Of a stretch of 64,000 bases of DNA, positions 28,204-37,053 are shown piece after piece. The position numbers were made by a program, and so were the translations under genes. The notes under the pieces are model-generated. The model was not told the DNA's origin. It ran no database searches and saw nothing but the letters and a program-made list of their open reading frames with translations. Source of the DNA: Colwellia maritima. GTDB taxonomy: Bacteria; Pseudomonadota; Gammaproteobacteria; Enterobacterales; Alteromonadaceae. Numbering within the stretch: the stretch's first letter is position 1; the number at the start of each line of letters is the position of its first letter. The stretch covers positions 124,001-188,000 of the forward strand of contig NZ_JAKKSL010000007.1 of the NCBI RefSeq assembly GCF_022669015.1, written 5' to 3'.

Positions 28204-29295
28204 TCAGGCAAGCTGATTATAGTGGGGGATTCCTACTGCTAGACGGCCATGCCCGACCGCGAGAATGTTATTGCCAATATGTTTTATATTGATGGCCGCG
28301 TTTATATCACGATCATGAGTGACACCGCACTCGCAAGTCCATTCTCTTATTCGTAATCCTTCCTGACCACGAGGGCCAGTGCGCTTTTTACAGCAACTAC
28401 AGGTTACGGTGGTGTACGATTCGTTAACTTCTTCAAAAACAATACCTGCGTGAGCGCATTTATATTCCAATAGTGTTTTTAATGTAGACCGGCCACCGTC
28501 TAAAACAGACTTTGCCATTTTAGTTTTAACCAGTTTTTGGCTACTAACGTTACCAACGAAAATTGCCGCATTTTCATTCACGAGTTTACGGCTGTATTTG
28601 TGCAAGGTATCAGCCCTGCGGTTTTTAATTTTTGCATGAATAGCTTTGATGCGCTGTTTGTTCTTGGCGCGTTGAGCAGTGGCTAGTTTTGCTTCAAGCT
28701 TGCGGTACTCACGGCCTTTGATTTTGTGACCTGTGCTGTCCGTTGCCGTTTCTTTGCAACCCAAATCTATGCCGACACTGGCTGTGCCAGTACCTTGTTT
28801 AGTTTCAACTTCAACCACAATATTGAAATACCGGCGACCGCTAGCGTCCTCATTGAATGAGCCACTTTTGAACGTGTAATCATCTAACCCGTAGCTATCC
28901 CATATTTTGAAATAATGTCGGTTATGGTAAACACAACCTTTCTTGAAGCTAATGCAATCTTTTCTAACAGGAACCCGACCTAGTGAGCGCTTAGAGCCGC
29001 CAGATTTACGCCATTCAAGGCGAGATTTTTTAAATTGCTTGCGCCTTATAACGTATTCATGCCCGACCATTTGAACGGTTGCAGAATTAAGTCCAAGCTC
29101 TTTATTTGCACCTTTTGTGTAGTTTTGTAGATCGTAACCAGATAGCCATTTTTGGCGCTCTCTGATGCTTCTATAGGCAATCTCGTTGCAATAATTCCAC
29201 ACTTGATTGACAGCATAAGCCATCGCATTAAGCATTTTTATATGCTTATCGCGTACTCGCAATTTCAATGTTTTAGTGTGGATGGTGTTTTTCAT
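28204..29295 (-). CDS. tnpB: IS200/IS605-family TnpB, RNA-guided nuclease
   Basis: 363 residues. RuvC-like catalytic residues: D in GIDLGCKETATDS, E in FEEVNESYTT, D in HDRDINAAINIKH; a zinc-binding CSCC...CECG between the last two. The N-terminal part is the REC/wedge domain. TnpB is an RNA-guided DNA endonuclease that favours retention of its element; the guide (omega) RNA normally overlaps the 3' end of tnpB and the right end of the element. No tnpA is present, so the copy needs a transposase in trans. Complete and undamaged. Confidence 0.92.
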   Translation of the reverse strand: MKNTIHTKTLKLRVRDKHIKMLNAMAYAVNQVWNYCNEIAYRSIRERQKWLSGYDLQNYTKGANKELGLNSATVQMVGHEYVIRRKQFKKSRLEWRKSGGSKRSLGRVPVRKDCISFKKGCVYHNRHYFKIWDSYGLDDYTFKSGSFNEDASGRRYFNIVVEVETKQGTGTASVGIDLGCKETATDSTGHKIKGREYRKLEAKLATAQRAKNKQRIKAIHAKIKNRRADTLHKYSRKLVNENAAIFVGNVSSQKLVKTKMAKSVLDGGRSTLKTLLEYKCAHAGIVFEEVNESYTTVTCSCCKKRTGPRGQEGLRIREWTCECGVTHDRDINAAINIKHIGNNILAVGHGRLAVGIPHYNQLA

Positions 29296-29349
29296 AGTAA
29301 TTAGAGTAACATAAAACAGTTCCCATGTGAATTTATACAGTGCTTTGTT

Positions 29350-29370
29350 GGTGGGCTATCCATCTCCACC
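29350..29370. repeat. Hairpin, likely left end of the TnpB element
   Basis: GGTGG-N11-CCACC imperfect palindrome about 55 bp upstream of tnpB. IS200/IS605 elements have subterminal hairpins instead of inverted repeats, so this probably marks the left end; the exact boundary is not visible. Confidence 0.35.
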
Positions 29371-29448
29371 CAAGCAAAGAAATGCTATGAATGGAGAATT
29401 TCGCCCAGACCGTTAAATTAATATCTCATTAATTACGGTTTGTGTTGC

Positions 29449-29616
29449 TTAACCAATGCCTTTGATTTTGTCTAATTGTGAAGACACTAAACGCAACTGC
29501 TCATAAAGATAACTTAGTTTTCTTCTTGAGTGCTTGCCGCGTTTAAGTTGGCTTTTTAAGCTTTCTAAGCGAGTTTCTAACGAATGTTCTTGTAAACTAA
29601 TAGGTGGATGTGACAT
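29449..29616 (-). CDS. Small coiled-coil protein
   Basis: 55 residues (MSHPPISLQEHSLETRLESL, later YLYEQLRLVSSQLDKIKG), strongly heptad-like and basic in the middle (KRGKHSRRK). The start has AAGAGGTATTAC upstream, and a GCNACAAAG box lies 67 bp upstream, which support expression. Function unknown. Confidence 0.5.
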   Translation of the reverse strand: MSHPPISLQEHSLETRLESLKSQLKRGKHSRRKLSYLYEQLRLVSSQLDKIKGIG

Positions 29617-29682
29617 AAAAGTAATACCTCTTGATTGCTCAATTAATTAACTTAAATGCAGTATCTCATTAAGAATTATTTC

Positions 29683-29695
29683 GGCTACAAAGCAG
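29683..29695 (-). promoter_or_regulatory. GCNACAAAG box, copy 2
   Basis: GGCTACAAAGCAG, 67 bp upstream of the coiled-coil gene; on the minus strand TTGTAG and GATACT stand 19 bp apart as possible -35 and -10. Confidence 0.45.
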
Positions 29696-29795
29696 GTATA
29701 GACAAAAGCTCAACACGAACAACCAGTGCCTAATACCCCTTGCTTTTACTTATATTAAAGATAATTGCTCACCTGATATATCACGGTTTTCAATG

Positions 29796-30119
29796 TCATT
29801 GAATGTCGACATGACCTTTGAAAAACTCTTCGCCATACTCACGTTTGATCATGCGATCAAGTAACGGGTTTTTCTTTGCTTGACTTATGATCCCATGCAC
29901 AACTTCGTCGCCATCGTGCATTTCAAAGCACGTACATAAATCACGTTCACCAAGGTTGTGTTTATCGAACAACTCATAGCTATTTAGCGCTTCTTTAAGC
30001 CCTGACACTATCGCAACACAAAAAAAAGCTATACGCGCTTCAAGTCCTGACTGACCTTGCTTACCGATATTTTTTTTAAGTGTTTTAAGTTGTTTGATGA
30101 CATAAGCCTTATTGTTCAT
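29796..30119 (-). CDS. Protein of unknown function
   Basis: 107 residues, basic N-terminus (IKQLKTLKKNIGKQGQSGLE), then a region with Cys at DLCTCFEMHDGDE. No family recognised. A GCNACAAAG box lies 62 bp upstream, so it has its own promoter. Confidence 0.5.
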   Translation of the reverse strand: MNNKAYVIKQLKTLKKNIGKQGQSGLEARIAFFCVAIVSGLKEALNSYELFDKHNLGERDLCTCFEMHDGDEVVHGIISQAKKNPLLDRMIKREYGEEFFKGHVDIQ

Positions 30120-30180
30120 ATTACACCCTGTTAGCGTGATGTTGTTTCAGTAGAGACATAATAATTAATCGCCTAATTCT

Positions 30181-30193
30181 TGCCACAAAGCAG
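30181..30193 (-). promoter_or_regulatory. GCNACAAAG box, copy 3
   Basis: TGCCACAAAGCAG, 62 bp upstream of the 30119 start; TTGTGG and TTATTAT follow on the minus strand at promoter-like spacing. Confidence 0.45.
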
Positions 30194-30222
30194 CAACAAG
30201 GCTGCATTTATCGGTTGCAGAT

Positions 30223-30621
30223 CTATTTTTTTGAGTGAATAGTGCCTACCACCTTGTATCCTTTACGCTCCCAAGGGCCACATACCACATCCCTATCGAA
30301 ATCCCACTCTTCTGAAATAGGGCAATAAACGAACTTAGCGTATTTTTCACTATATCGAACGACGCATTGATGAACGGAATTATCAATGAGGCGCTTAGAA
30401 ACAATATCCCCCTCATAAATACTATTGCCGCTACAATCCTTTTCTCCAATGAATTGACCAAGAGTTTTCCTATCAACCTCTATTTGTTCACCATCACCAA
30501 AAATAATACAGGGCGCATCGCAGCCACTTTCGATATATTGACCTTGAACGAAATCACCGACTTTAATGTTGTTATGAATATCATTAACAATCGCTTTTGC
30601 TCTAAATTTTATTTCTCGCAT
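30223..30621 (-). CDS. YopX family protein
   Basis: 132 residues with the family pattern: MREIKFRAKA at the N-terminus, GQFIGEKDCSGNSIYEGDIV in the middle, YKVVGTIHSK at the end. YopX proteins are common in phages and plasmids; their function is unknown. Own GCNACAAAG box 58 bp upstream. Confidence 0.85.
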   Translation of the reverse strand: MREIKFRAKAIVNDIHNNIKVGDFVQGQYIESGCDAPCIIFGDGEQIEVDRKTLGQFIGEKDCSGNSIYEGDIVSKRLIDNSVHQCVVRYSEKYAKFVYCPISEEWDFDRDVVCGPWERKGYKVVGTIHSKK

Positions 30622-30678
30622 TTCAAATCAACTCGTTGTGTGTTTTAGTGAACACATCATAACCAAGAAATTAAGCCT

Positions 30679-30691
30679 CGCCACAAAGCAA
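30679..30691 (-). promoter_or_regulatory. GCNACAAAG box, copy 4 (yopX-like)
   Basis: CGCCACAAAGCAA; on the minus strand TTGTGG then TATGAT about 19 bp downstream. Confidence 0.45.
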
Positions 30692-30716
30692 TCCTTGTCA
30701 GTTGAATTCCTTTTGA

Positions 30717-31498
30717 CTAATGAACATACCCGTACATTGACCATGTTTCTTTATTTGCGTGAATTGGCGCACAAGCACCTGTTTTTAGGCTCAACGATAC
30801 ACCTTGGTAATCTACCTTTCCGTATCGAATTAACTGCCATAAAAATTGAATGGAATGTGAGGCAATCATGTCATTAATACCAAAACACTGTTTATTAATT
30901 GCATCTAAGGCGCTACAAGAATCTTTGTTGTTATCAACATGGTTTTCTATTTGTTCTTTATAAAGATCGACAACCGATGGTAGGTAAGTTAATTCCTTAT
31001 CCACACGCGCTGACATTCCCATAATGACATTGCCGCTATCTTTGTCGTTACAAGACATCTATCCAAAGGCAATTATCAGTAGTGGTAAAGGCATTGTGAA
31101 TGGCTTTTCGTCCAAAGAACATTATCTACGCAACCAAAGACCACCACACCATTGTAACTATGCTCCAGTGAATCTTTATCGAAGCGTTCATTGTGATAGC
31201 TCCAGTTCACACTACCAAAAGCGTTGAACCGTTCAACAAGGCACTGTGCTTTGGGTCTATGTAAATCGAACGGGTAGAAAGCTTGCCTCCCAATGTTACT
31301 CTGTGACACGACATCATCATCATAAACAGTGACACGCAAACCGTTCCCTGAAAGTGCAACCAACGTATTGTGCAGTTGAAACAACTTACCTAGCAGCGCA
31401 CTACCTGTGCCGCCAAGACCAACAACCACCACTTTTAATGATTGAGTTCCTTGAGTGGCAAATTTAGTTAAAAAATCAGGGCTAATTATCGTGGTCAT
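30717..31498 (-). CDS. PRTRC system ThiF family protein (frameshifted)
   Basis: ThiF/MoeB/E1-like adenylyltransferase of the PRTRC cassette. Start at 31498 (MTTIISPDFLTKF). ATP-binding GLGGTGSALLGKL, DDDVVSQSNIGRQAF, and VVVFGCVDN are typical E1 motifs. The first frame stops near 31076 after a break near 31125; the next frames continue DNCLWID, then NDKDSGNVIMGMS through to 30717, so a second break lies near 31060. About 260 residues assembled. The substrate of PRTRC ThiF is unknown. It follows PRTRC-B directly (overlapping by few bases) in one operon. Confidence 0.85.
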
Positions 31499-31499
31499 G

Positions 31500-32242
31500 T
31501 TATTTTTCCATCGCATTGATTATGTCAGACAGCGTGTGTTTCATAGGGGTTAAGTCGGCTTTTTTCGGGCGCTCATTACGTTTTGCAAAGTCCTGCCAAA
31601 TGGTCAAATGCTCTTTGTTGGTGATTGTGTCTCCGTGTTTTTTAGAAAATGTATGCGCTTGGTTAGTGTGTGTAAATACACTATCGAAAATGGCATTTTC
31701 TGTGCCTGAAATCATTTCGGTTGCTTCCATTAATCCAACGGGAACAGTGGCACTACCAAGACAAAACGCGCCTTGTTCGCCCGTATTAAAAAGCGGTGCA
31801 TGATAAAGTTTGGTTTCAGGGGTAGGGCGTTGATTGCCCGTACAAGCAAAAACACGGGTAGTACTGGCGTTTTTACTACGAATAAAAATCAAGGTGGGTA
31901 ATTTAGCGCAAACCTCAATACTTGGGTAATTATCAAACCTAAACCATAGCGAGGTATTGGTTGTGTCTGCCTGACGATACCAAACAAGGTGACTATCGTT
32001 TTCAAAAATAATGCGACTGTCTATCCGACCTGATACAACACGTTTTTTCTCAACTAAGGTGTTTACCAACTGGGCTGCATCAGTGGGGTCAATAGGGTGA
32101 CCTACACCGATTTTTCCATCAGTAATATCATGGTGTGCAACAATGCACTCGTCATTAACTTGCGAGAACGTCAAAGCGATAGATGAAGTAATCTTGAATT
32201 GGCCGGTACGCTTACCGCTGAAATACCTGTTTGTGAAAGCAT
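31500..32242 (-). CDS. PRTRC system protein B (one frameshift)
   Basis: The main frame of 224 residues has the family features HLVWYRQADTTNTSLWFRF and RPTPETKLYHAPLFNTGEQG. The true N-terminus is in the neighbouring frame, MLSQTGISAVSVPANSRLLH, starting at 32242, joined near 32175. Function unknown; PRTRC means ParB-related, ThiF-related cassette. It is followed directly by the ThiF gene. Confidence 0.8.
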
Positions 32243-32277
32243 GGTGTTTTTCCTGTCACTAAATAATAGAGCTAGGA

Positions 32278-32844
32278 TCACACGTTTTCATTATCTCGCA
32301 ACGAATCGGATTCTCGCAACGAATCGGATATAGCGGTAATGGCAACAAATGTAATCGTTAACGCTAATATCATTTCTTGTAGATGATCTAGCCAATCATC
32401 ACAGCTTACATCGATGCTATACGCCTCACAGTCCTCTCCTGCATTGCAAAAATGCTCAAATTGTTTCTGACTGATAGAGTCGAGTACGCTTTCTTCTACG
32501 CTGTTTTTCAAAACAAACGCAAGATTACTAATATTATCTTCATCAAGTTCAAGACTAAAAGGAATATGACCATTTAAGTGAGTTTTACAAGCTTCGCGTA
32601 AAGCCCTAATTTGCATCCCAACATTGTTGGTAGGGCATTCATCAAAAGTGTAGGGTTCTTTCAATATACAGTGCAGTTGATTCGTTCTGTGGTTAACGTT
32701 AACCTGCCCCTTTAATTCTGTGAGTAACCATGCCTTATATTCGTCGGGTTCAACTTCTTCACCACAAAAAGCCATGTCTTCAATTTCATCAATACACTCT
32801 ATTAGATTTTTAGTACAGGGTAATTCTCTGTGTTTATCTACCAC
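32278..32844 (-). CDS. Unknown protein within the PRTRC cassette
   Basis: 188 residues, acidic (CIDEIEDMAFCGEEVEPDE), with a hydrophobic helix near residues 158-175 and a Ser/Arg/Asp repeat at the end. It occupies the place where PRTRC protein A (a Mov34/MPN/JAB-type protein) is often found, but no JAMM motif (HxHxxxxxxxxD) is seen, so it is not that protein. No family recognised. Confidence 0.5.
   Translation of the reverse strand: MVDKHRELPCTKNLIECIDEIEDMAFCGEEVEPDEYKAWLLTELKGQVNVNHRTNQLHCILKEPYTFDECPTNNVGMQIRALREACKTHLNGHIPFSLELDEDNISNLAFVLKNSVEESVLDSISQKQFEHFCNAGEDCEAYSIDVSCDDWLDHLQEMILALTITFVAITAISDSLRESDSLRDNENV
32294..32329. repeat. 18-bp perfect tandem duplication
   Basis: TCTCGCAACGAATCGGAT twice in tandem, at the 3' end of the 32278-32844 gene, encoding a repeated SDSLRE-type hexapeptide. 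Confidence 0.85.
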
Positions 32845-32849
32845 AAGTG

Positions 32850-33602
32850 CTACTTGTTCGGTGGCGTATTTTTAAGCTCGACTAATAACTTTTCGGCTGC
32901 TGTTATTTGGATTTCTTGGGTTGCTGACCATTGCTCTGGATATGATAAATGCACGACATTTTCTTGCCAAATGCCTCCGTATATTACCGTATAATCTAAA
33001 AGCGCTTTGTAAGCTGCTTGTAGTTTTTTATCTTTGATGGCAAAAAGCTCAGTATCAACATGACAAAAAAAATCGGTATTGGTCAGTTTTAAATCACACG
33101 CTTGACCACTATGGTTTTGTTCAATACTCAGATTGTAAAACCCGTATTTCTCATTGATTTGTGAAAGTATGCTATCAATACCCTCTACATCTTTTAGTGC
33201 CGTTTTGGTGTGGTCGTTAATTGTGATTAACAGGTTTTGCATGGCGTTATTGATAAAGTCATTCCATGACAGCTCAATGAGATCACAATCCTCTGATTTA
33301 AGTGCATTCGTTAGTGTTTTAGCTTTTTCAGCATCAGCTAAACCTTTAGCTAAGAATGATTCAATAATCACACCGCTTTCTTTGATTTGGCGAGTAAAAT
33401 GTAACTGTCGGGATTTGGCGATTGCGGCTTTTGCATTGTCAATCAGTGACGATTCGATATTCACTGATTGACCTCTTAATGCAAATAAAGCTAGAGAATG
33501 GGTGGGGCAATGTGGCTGATTGAGCGCGATGTTGGCTTTAGCTGTTGGATTGAACGGCAAAAACGCGTTAGTCGCTCTTTCTTGATTCCCTTGTATTCGC
33601 AT
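32850..33602 (-). CDS. Probable PRTRC system protein F
   Basis: 250 residues, called F by position between protein C and protein B and by general character: an N-terminal LPFNPTAKANIALNQ segment, a helical centre, and a C-terminal part with YTVIYGGIWQENVVHL. The sequence is diverged, so confidence is moderate. It stops 5 bp before the 32844 gene. A GCNACAAAG box 61 bp upstream gives it a possible internal promoter. Confidence 0.6.
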   Translation of the reverse strand: MRIQGNQERATNAFLPFNPTAKANIALNQPHCPTHSLALFALRGQSVNIESSLIDNAKAAIAKSRQLHFTRQIKESGVIIESFLAKGLADAEKAKTLTNALKSEDCDLIELSWNDFINNAMQNLLITINDHTKTALKDVEGIDSILSQINEKYGFYNLSIEQNHSGQACDLKLTNTDFFCHVDTELFAIKDKKLQAAYKALLDYTVIYGGIWQENVVHLSYPEQWSATQEIQITAAEKLLVELKNTPPNK

Positions 33603-33662
33603 GGTGGACTCTCTGTACTTGCTTCATTAGATAGGGATAATTCTATCGCCTGAGACATATCA

Positions 33663-33675
33663 CGCCACAAAGTAG
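33663..33675 (-). promoter_or_regulatory. GCNACAAAG box, copy 5 (PRTRC F)
   Basis: CGCCACAAAGTAG, lying just before the stop of PRTRC-C; TTGTGG then TAGAAT about 19 bp downstream on the minus strand. Confidence 0.45.
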
Positions 33676-33677
33676 AA

Positions 33678-33881
33678 CTACCCATTGGCTTTCATTGGCG
33701 GTAAAACCAACTCATACGTTAAGCTGCCATCATCTTCGATTTGAGCATCAGACTCTAAAATCGTTGTCCAACGAAATTGCGGAAAATTCATCGCCAATTG
33801 CTTTACGTTAGCTTCAAGGTTTTGATCGGGTAAAGGTGCATCAATTGTTCTTGCGCCCACTTTAAATTGTATTTTAGCCAT
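33678..33881 (-). CDS. PRTRC system protein C
   Basis: 67 residues starting MAKIQFKVGARTIDAPLPDQ, ending YELVLPPMKANG. Length and pattern (short beta-rich protein with LPDP-like motif and a conserved aromatic centre) match PRTRC protein C. GGAGAGTTGTC provides the ribosome site. A one-base shift near 33920 makes protein E appear fused to it; the natural stop of E lies at 33893. Confidence 0.8.
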   Translation of the reverse strand: MAKIQFKVGARTIDAPLPDQNLEANVKQLAMNFPQFRWTTILESDAQIEDDGSLTYELVLPPMKANG

Positions 33882-33892
33882 GACAACTCTCC

Positions 33893-34394
33893 TTATAGTG
33901 AATCTAATTCTTTTTCCCAGCCTATGCTCTACCACCTGTGGTTCTTCTTCAACCTCAGTAACGGCTTTTGGCTTGCTCTGTGATTTAGTTTTCTTGCTAG
34001 ACTTTACGGCTGTCTTTTCTTGTGGTTTTTTTGCCGTGCTTGTCACGTTGTCTGTCGCTTGCTCAACAAGGGCTGATACGTCCATCGCTGATAACACTTT
34101 AGCGCCCGCACAAAAACTTTCACTGACATTAACAAGTGTTTGTTCGATAGCGGCTTCAAGCCCCTCACCTGTATCAACCGCTAATAATGGAGAGACTAAC
34201 GCGCTTCTAAGGGCATAAAACCGATCAAGTTCATCGTTGTTTTTGTTATCAACGATTGCATTGGCTTCGTTGCTCCCAACAGGTAAGAGAAAGGTTAATA
34301 CTGCGGCTGACGTACCGTTAGGCATTGGTTTGATGTTGATATTACAACCTGAAAACTGACCTTTTTTTATAATTTCTTCGATAGATGAAAACAT
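33893..34394 (-). CDS. PRTRC system protein E (one frameshift near its end)
   Basis: Start at 34394 (MFSSIEEIIKKGQFSGCNIN); the longer open frame has no start support. The family N-terminus is followed by MPNGTSAAVLTFLLPVG, and a Lys/Ser-rich linker (KKPQEKTAVKSSKKT). After a break near 33920 the reading ends SIGWEKELDSL with TAA at 33893, followed by the ribosome site of protein C. About 167 residues. Confidence 0.75.
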
Positions 34395-34444
34395 GAAATA
34401 ACTCCGTAATAAATGTAACGCTATTGTGTGATAAAAGAGAAGTG

Positions 34445-34458
34445 GCGCAACAAAGCTG
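34445..34458 (-). promoter_or_regulatory. GCNACAAAG box, copy 6 (PRTRC E)
   Basis: GCGCAACAAAGCTG, about 51 bp upstream of the protein E start. Flanks make a partial palindrome GGCGCA-N7-TGCGCC. Confidence 0.45.
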
Positions 34459-34470
34459 CGCCTGAACAGT

Positions 34471-36177
34471 TTAAGCTTTTGGCAATAATGCTTGGTAGCC
34501 CATAGGCGCAAAATTAGACCAATCAAACGGGGTTTCTAAGATAGCTGTTAGTAGCACATCTTTTTTGCCTTTGCTTAACTTGGTGAATGAATCAGGGGTT
34601 TGTTTTTCCATCGCTTCACTAAAGCCACTTAACTTACATACTGAAATCAACTGTGCGGTTGTATAATTTTTCAATACATCTTTAGTCGGTGTCCATTGCG
34701 CGATAAGCTCACCTAATCCCTCTGGCTCAACACAAGCGCTATGGGCAAGTAAATTACTTGCGCCTTTGATGTCACCACCACCAAAGCTTTCTGATTTGAT
34801 AGCCGCAAATAACACAATACCATCGATCATATTGGTTAGTTCTTCTTCGCTTTTCTTCATTAGTTTTGCAACAGAGGTATCGATGTTTGAGATCAGTTTA
34901 TATGAGGTAAACTTCATTAAAGACACAACTTGTAACGCTAATGAGAATTTCTTATTGTCTTGAAGCTGACGACCAAGAATGTGACGTAATTCTTTTGTAT
35001 GCGCTTCAACGGCAGGGTTAGATATTTTGCCTGTAGCAACGACTTTTTTAGCTTGCGCTTTTTCAGTGTTTTTTACTGGGTTCGCGCTCTCGCCATTGCC
35101 AGTATCATTGGCTGACACTGTGTTTTCTTGTACTGGCGTGGTTTCTACTGGCGCTTGGCTTGCTGTTATGTGAGCTTTAGCGCATTTAGTAAAACACTTG
35201 ATGTTAATGCACTGACTTTCTGCGATACGACCAAGCACTGCCCGTTATACTATCGTCCATAATGGCTACGCGGTCGGTACACGCTTCACAGCTTTCATTG
35301 TATTGTGTTTCACCAACAACGGTAGCTGATACTGTTTTTCTATCGGCTTTGTTTGTTTCTGTTAGTAACAACACTGTACCAAAGCGTTCTTGAGCTTCAC
35401 TAAGCTGCACTTCCATATATGCTTTATTCTTAGCCTTAAAACACGTATTGTTAGAGCATTTAGCATCAACATCACCATTGTCAAATAAACCGCTTTGGCG
35501 CACTGAGTTATGAGGACAGGTATTACACTCGGTTAAATCAAATTTTGCAATGGATAACGGGATCTGAACTTGATTAGCTTTAGCCTTGGTTTCCTTTACT
35601 GTCCACTTTTCCTTGATAACCTTTGATAATGTATTGTTTTGAATAGTTTCATTGAACACACTCAATGTCAGGGCGTGACCACTTTAATCACACCATCATC
35701 AAGCGCATCTAATACATCAGGTGTACAGGTTAACAACTCTAATCGGGAGCTTAGTTTACTCACTTCCCAACCAAGTGCTTGAGCGGCTGATTGGCGGTCG
35801 CCATGATGCAAGCTGATATAGCGTTTCGCAAATTCAACTTCGTCAACTATCGTTACGTCTTCGCGGTCTTGGTTTTCAGCTAAATGTATCTCTAAAGCAG
35901 TCTGATCGTCAACAACACGAATAAGCACAGGTACTTCATCTAAGCCAATAGCCAGAGCCGCATCTCGTCTACCATAGCCACCAAGTAACTCTAACTGGCT
36001 TTCATTACCCTCAATAGGTCTAGCAACAACAGGTTGAATAATTCCTTGTGCTTTAATTTTTGCTTTGAATTCTTCAAAATTACGTCTTTTGCGACGAATG
36101 TTGCCGCCTAATGCCATATCAATTAATGCGCTAGGTGTAACAGAAATTAAAGCATTGTCTTGAAGTTGGTTAAACAT
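34471..36177 (-). CDS. PRTRC system ParB family protein (two frameshifts)
   Basis: N-terminal ParB/Srx-type nuclease-like domain (PVVARPIEG, GYGRRDAALAIG, HLAENQDRED) and the HTH region (DRQSAAQALGWEVSKLSSRL). After a break near 35668 comes the cysteine-rich part specific to PRTRC ParB: CNTCPHNSVRQSGLF, CSNNTCF, ESCEACTDR; after another near 35235, QCINIKCFTKCAKA and an Ala/Thr-rich linker to a helical C-terminal domain. About 570 residues assembled, the usual size. ATG at 36177 chosen over a GTG four codons upstream. It heads the cassette. Confidence 0.85.
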
Positions 36178-36242
36178 AATACTTCTCACTTGTTAGATAG
36201 TTTGTTGGTTAAGTGGTTCTATTAAAACGCGTTAACAAAATG

Positions 36243-36256
36243 ACGCAACAAAGTGG
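36243..36256 (-). promoter_or_regulatory. GCNACAAAG box, copy 7 (PRTRC ParB)
   Basis: ACGCAACAAAGTGG, 66 bp upstream of the ParB start. TTGTTG on the minus strand as -35, TAATAG as a loosely spaced -10. Confidence 0.45.
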
Positions 36257-36600
36257 TTTTGTTGGTGTGAACAACCTAACGGATGCAGGTTTACTTTTCA
36301 CTTTGGTTTTATATTATGGGGGTGATTATGGCCATTTGCTTTTGCCTAGCCCGTTCTTGATGTGCTTTCTTTTCTCAATTGAAATAAAATCAAAGCTCGT
36401 CACTTAATTATAAACAGGGTAGAACAGTAAATTATGCTTTGCTAATGCTATTTCTATAGCTTTTGTTTCAACGTAAATATTACTTAATATACTTGCCATA
36501 TAGTTAGCCCTATTATTCAATCAGATTTGTTGGGAGCACAGATTCGGTCACATGATGCTCTACAACACTTAAAATCTGTTCAGTTTTCTGAAAATGCCGT
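36257..36600. other. Intergenic region between ParB and umuDC
   Basis: About 340 bp between divergent transcription units. A short plus frame here (from 36213) lacks a ribosome site and family features. Nothing else recognised until the LexA box. Confidence 0.35.
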
Positions 36601-36603
36601 ATA

Positions 36604-36619
36604 CTGTAATTATATACAG
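36604..36619 (+). promoter_or_regulatory. LexA box upstream of umuDC
   Basis: CTGT-AATTATAT-ACAG, a perfect gammaproteobacterial SOS box (CTGT-N8-ACAG), 20 bp before the umuD start. Indicates DNA-damage control. Confidence 0.92.
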
Positions 36620-36638
36620 TTGCATTTGAGGTGTGATC

Positions 36639-37053
36639 ATGCAAGTTCTTCCTATTTATTGTGATTGCGGCATCACTGGCTTTGAATCGCTTGACAGCAG
36701 AATACCGTGAAATGGGTTTGTCTCTTGATGAACTATTAATAAGTAATCCCAACGCTACTTTCGTCGGTTTAGCCTCTGGTGATTCTATGCAAAAGGTTGG
36801 TATTTTTTCTGGTGACTTATTGATAGTTGATAGGGCTAAAGATGTTAAAAATGGCTCGGTAATCGTGGCAAATTTCAACGGTAACTTTATTTGTAAAATA
36901 CTTGATAAAAAGAATAATTGTTTATTATCAGCGTCAGATGATCATCAACCTGTTTATATTTCGGAAAGTGATATTTTTCAGTTAGAGGGTAAGGTGACTT
37001 ATAACGTCAGAAAGTTTGATGAAACCTTTAATTTATTGGCATTTAATAAATGA
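36639..37053 (+). CDS. umuD: UmuD-like SOS mutagenesis protein (one frameshift)
   Basis: Start ATG at 36639 after GAGGTGTGATC (MQVLPIYCDCGITGFES). A break near 36690 joins to AEYREMGLSLDELLI, as expected for the GFxSPAADY...LSLDELLI region. Self-cleavage site Cys-Gly (YCDCG), catalytic serine in ASGDSMQKVGIFSGD, catalytic lysine in FICKILDK. About 137 residues. RecA-stimulated cleavage yields UmuD', the partner of UmuC. It overlaps umuC by 4 bp. The R391 equivalent is rumA. Confidence 0.9.

Noticed and set aside
32278-32844. PRTRC protein A
   Set aside because: Position fits, but no JAMM/MPN metal motif is present.
36213-36407. Plus-strand frame between ParB and umuD
   Set aside because: Overlaps the ParB promoter box and has no ribosome site.
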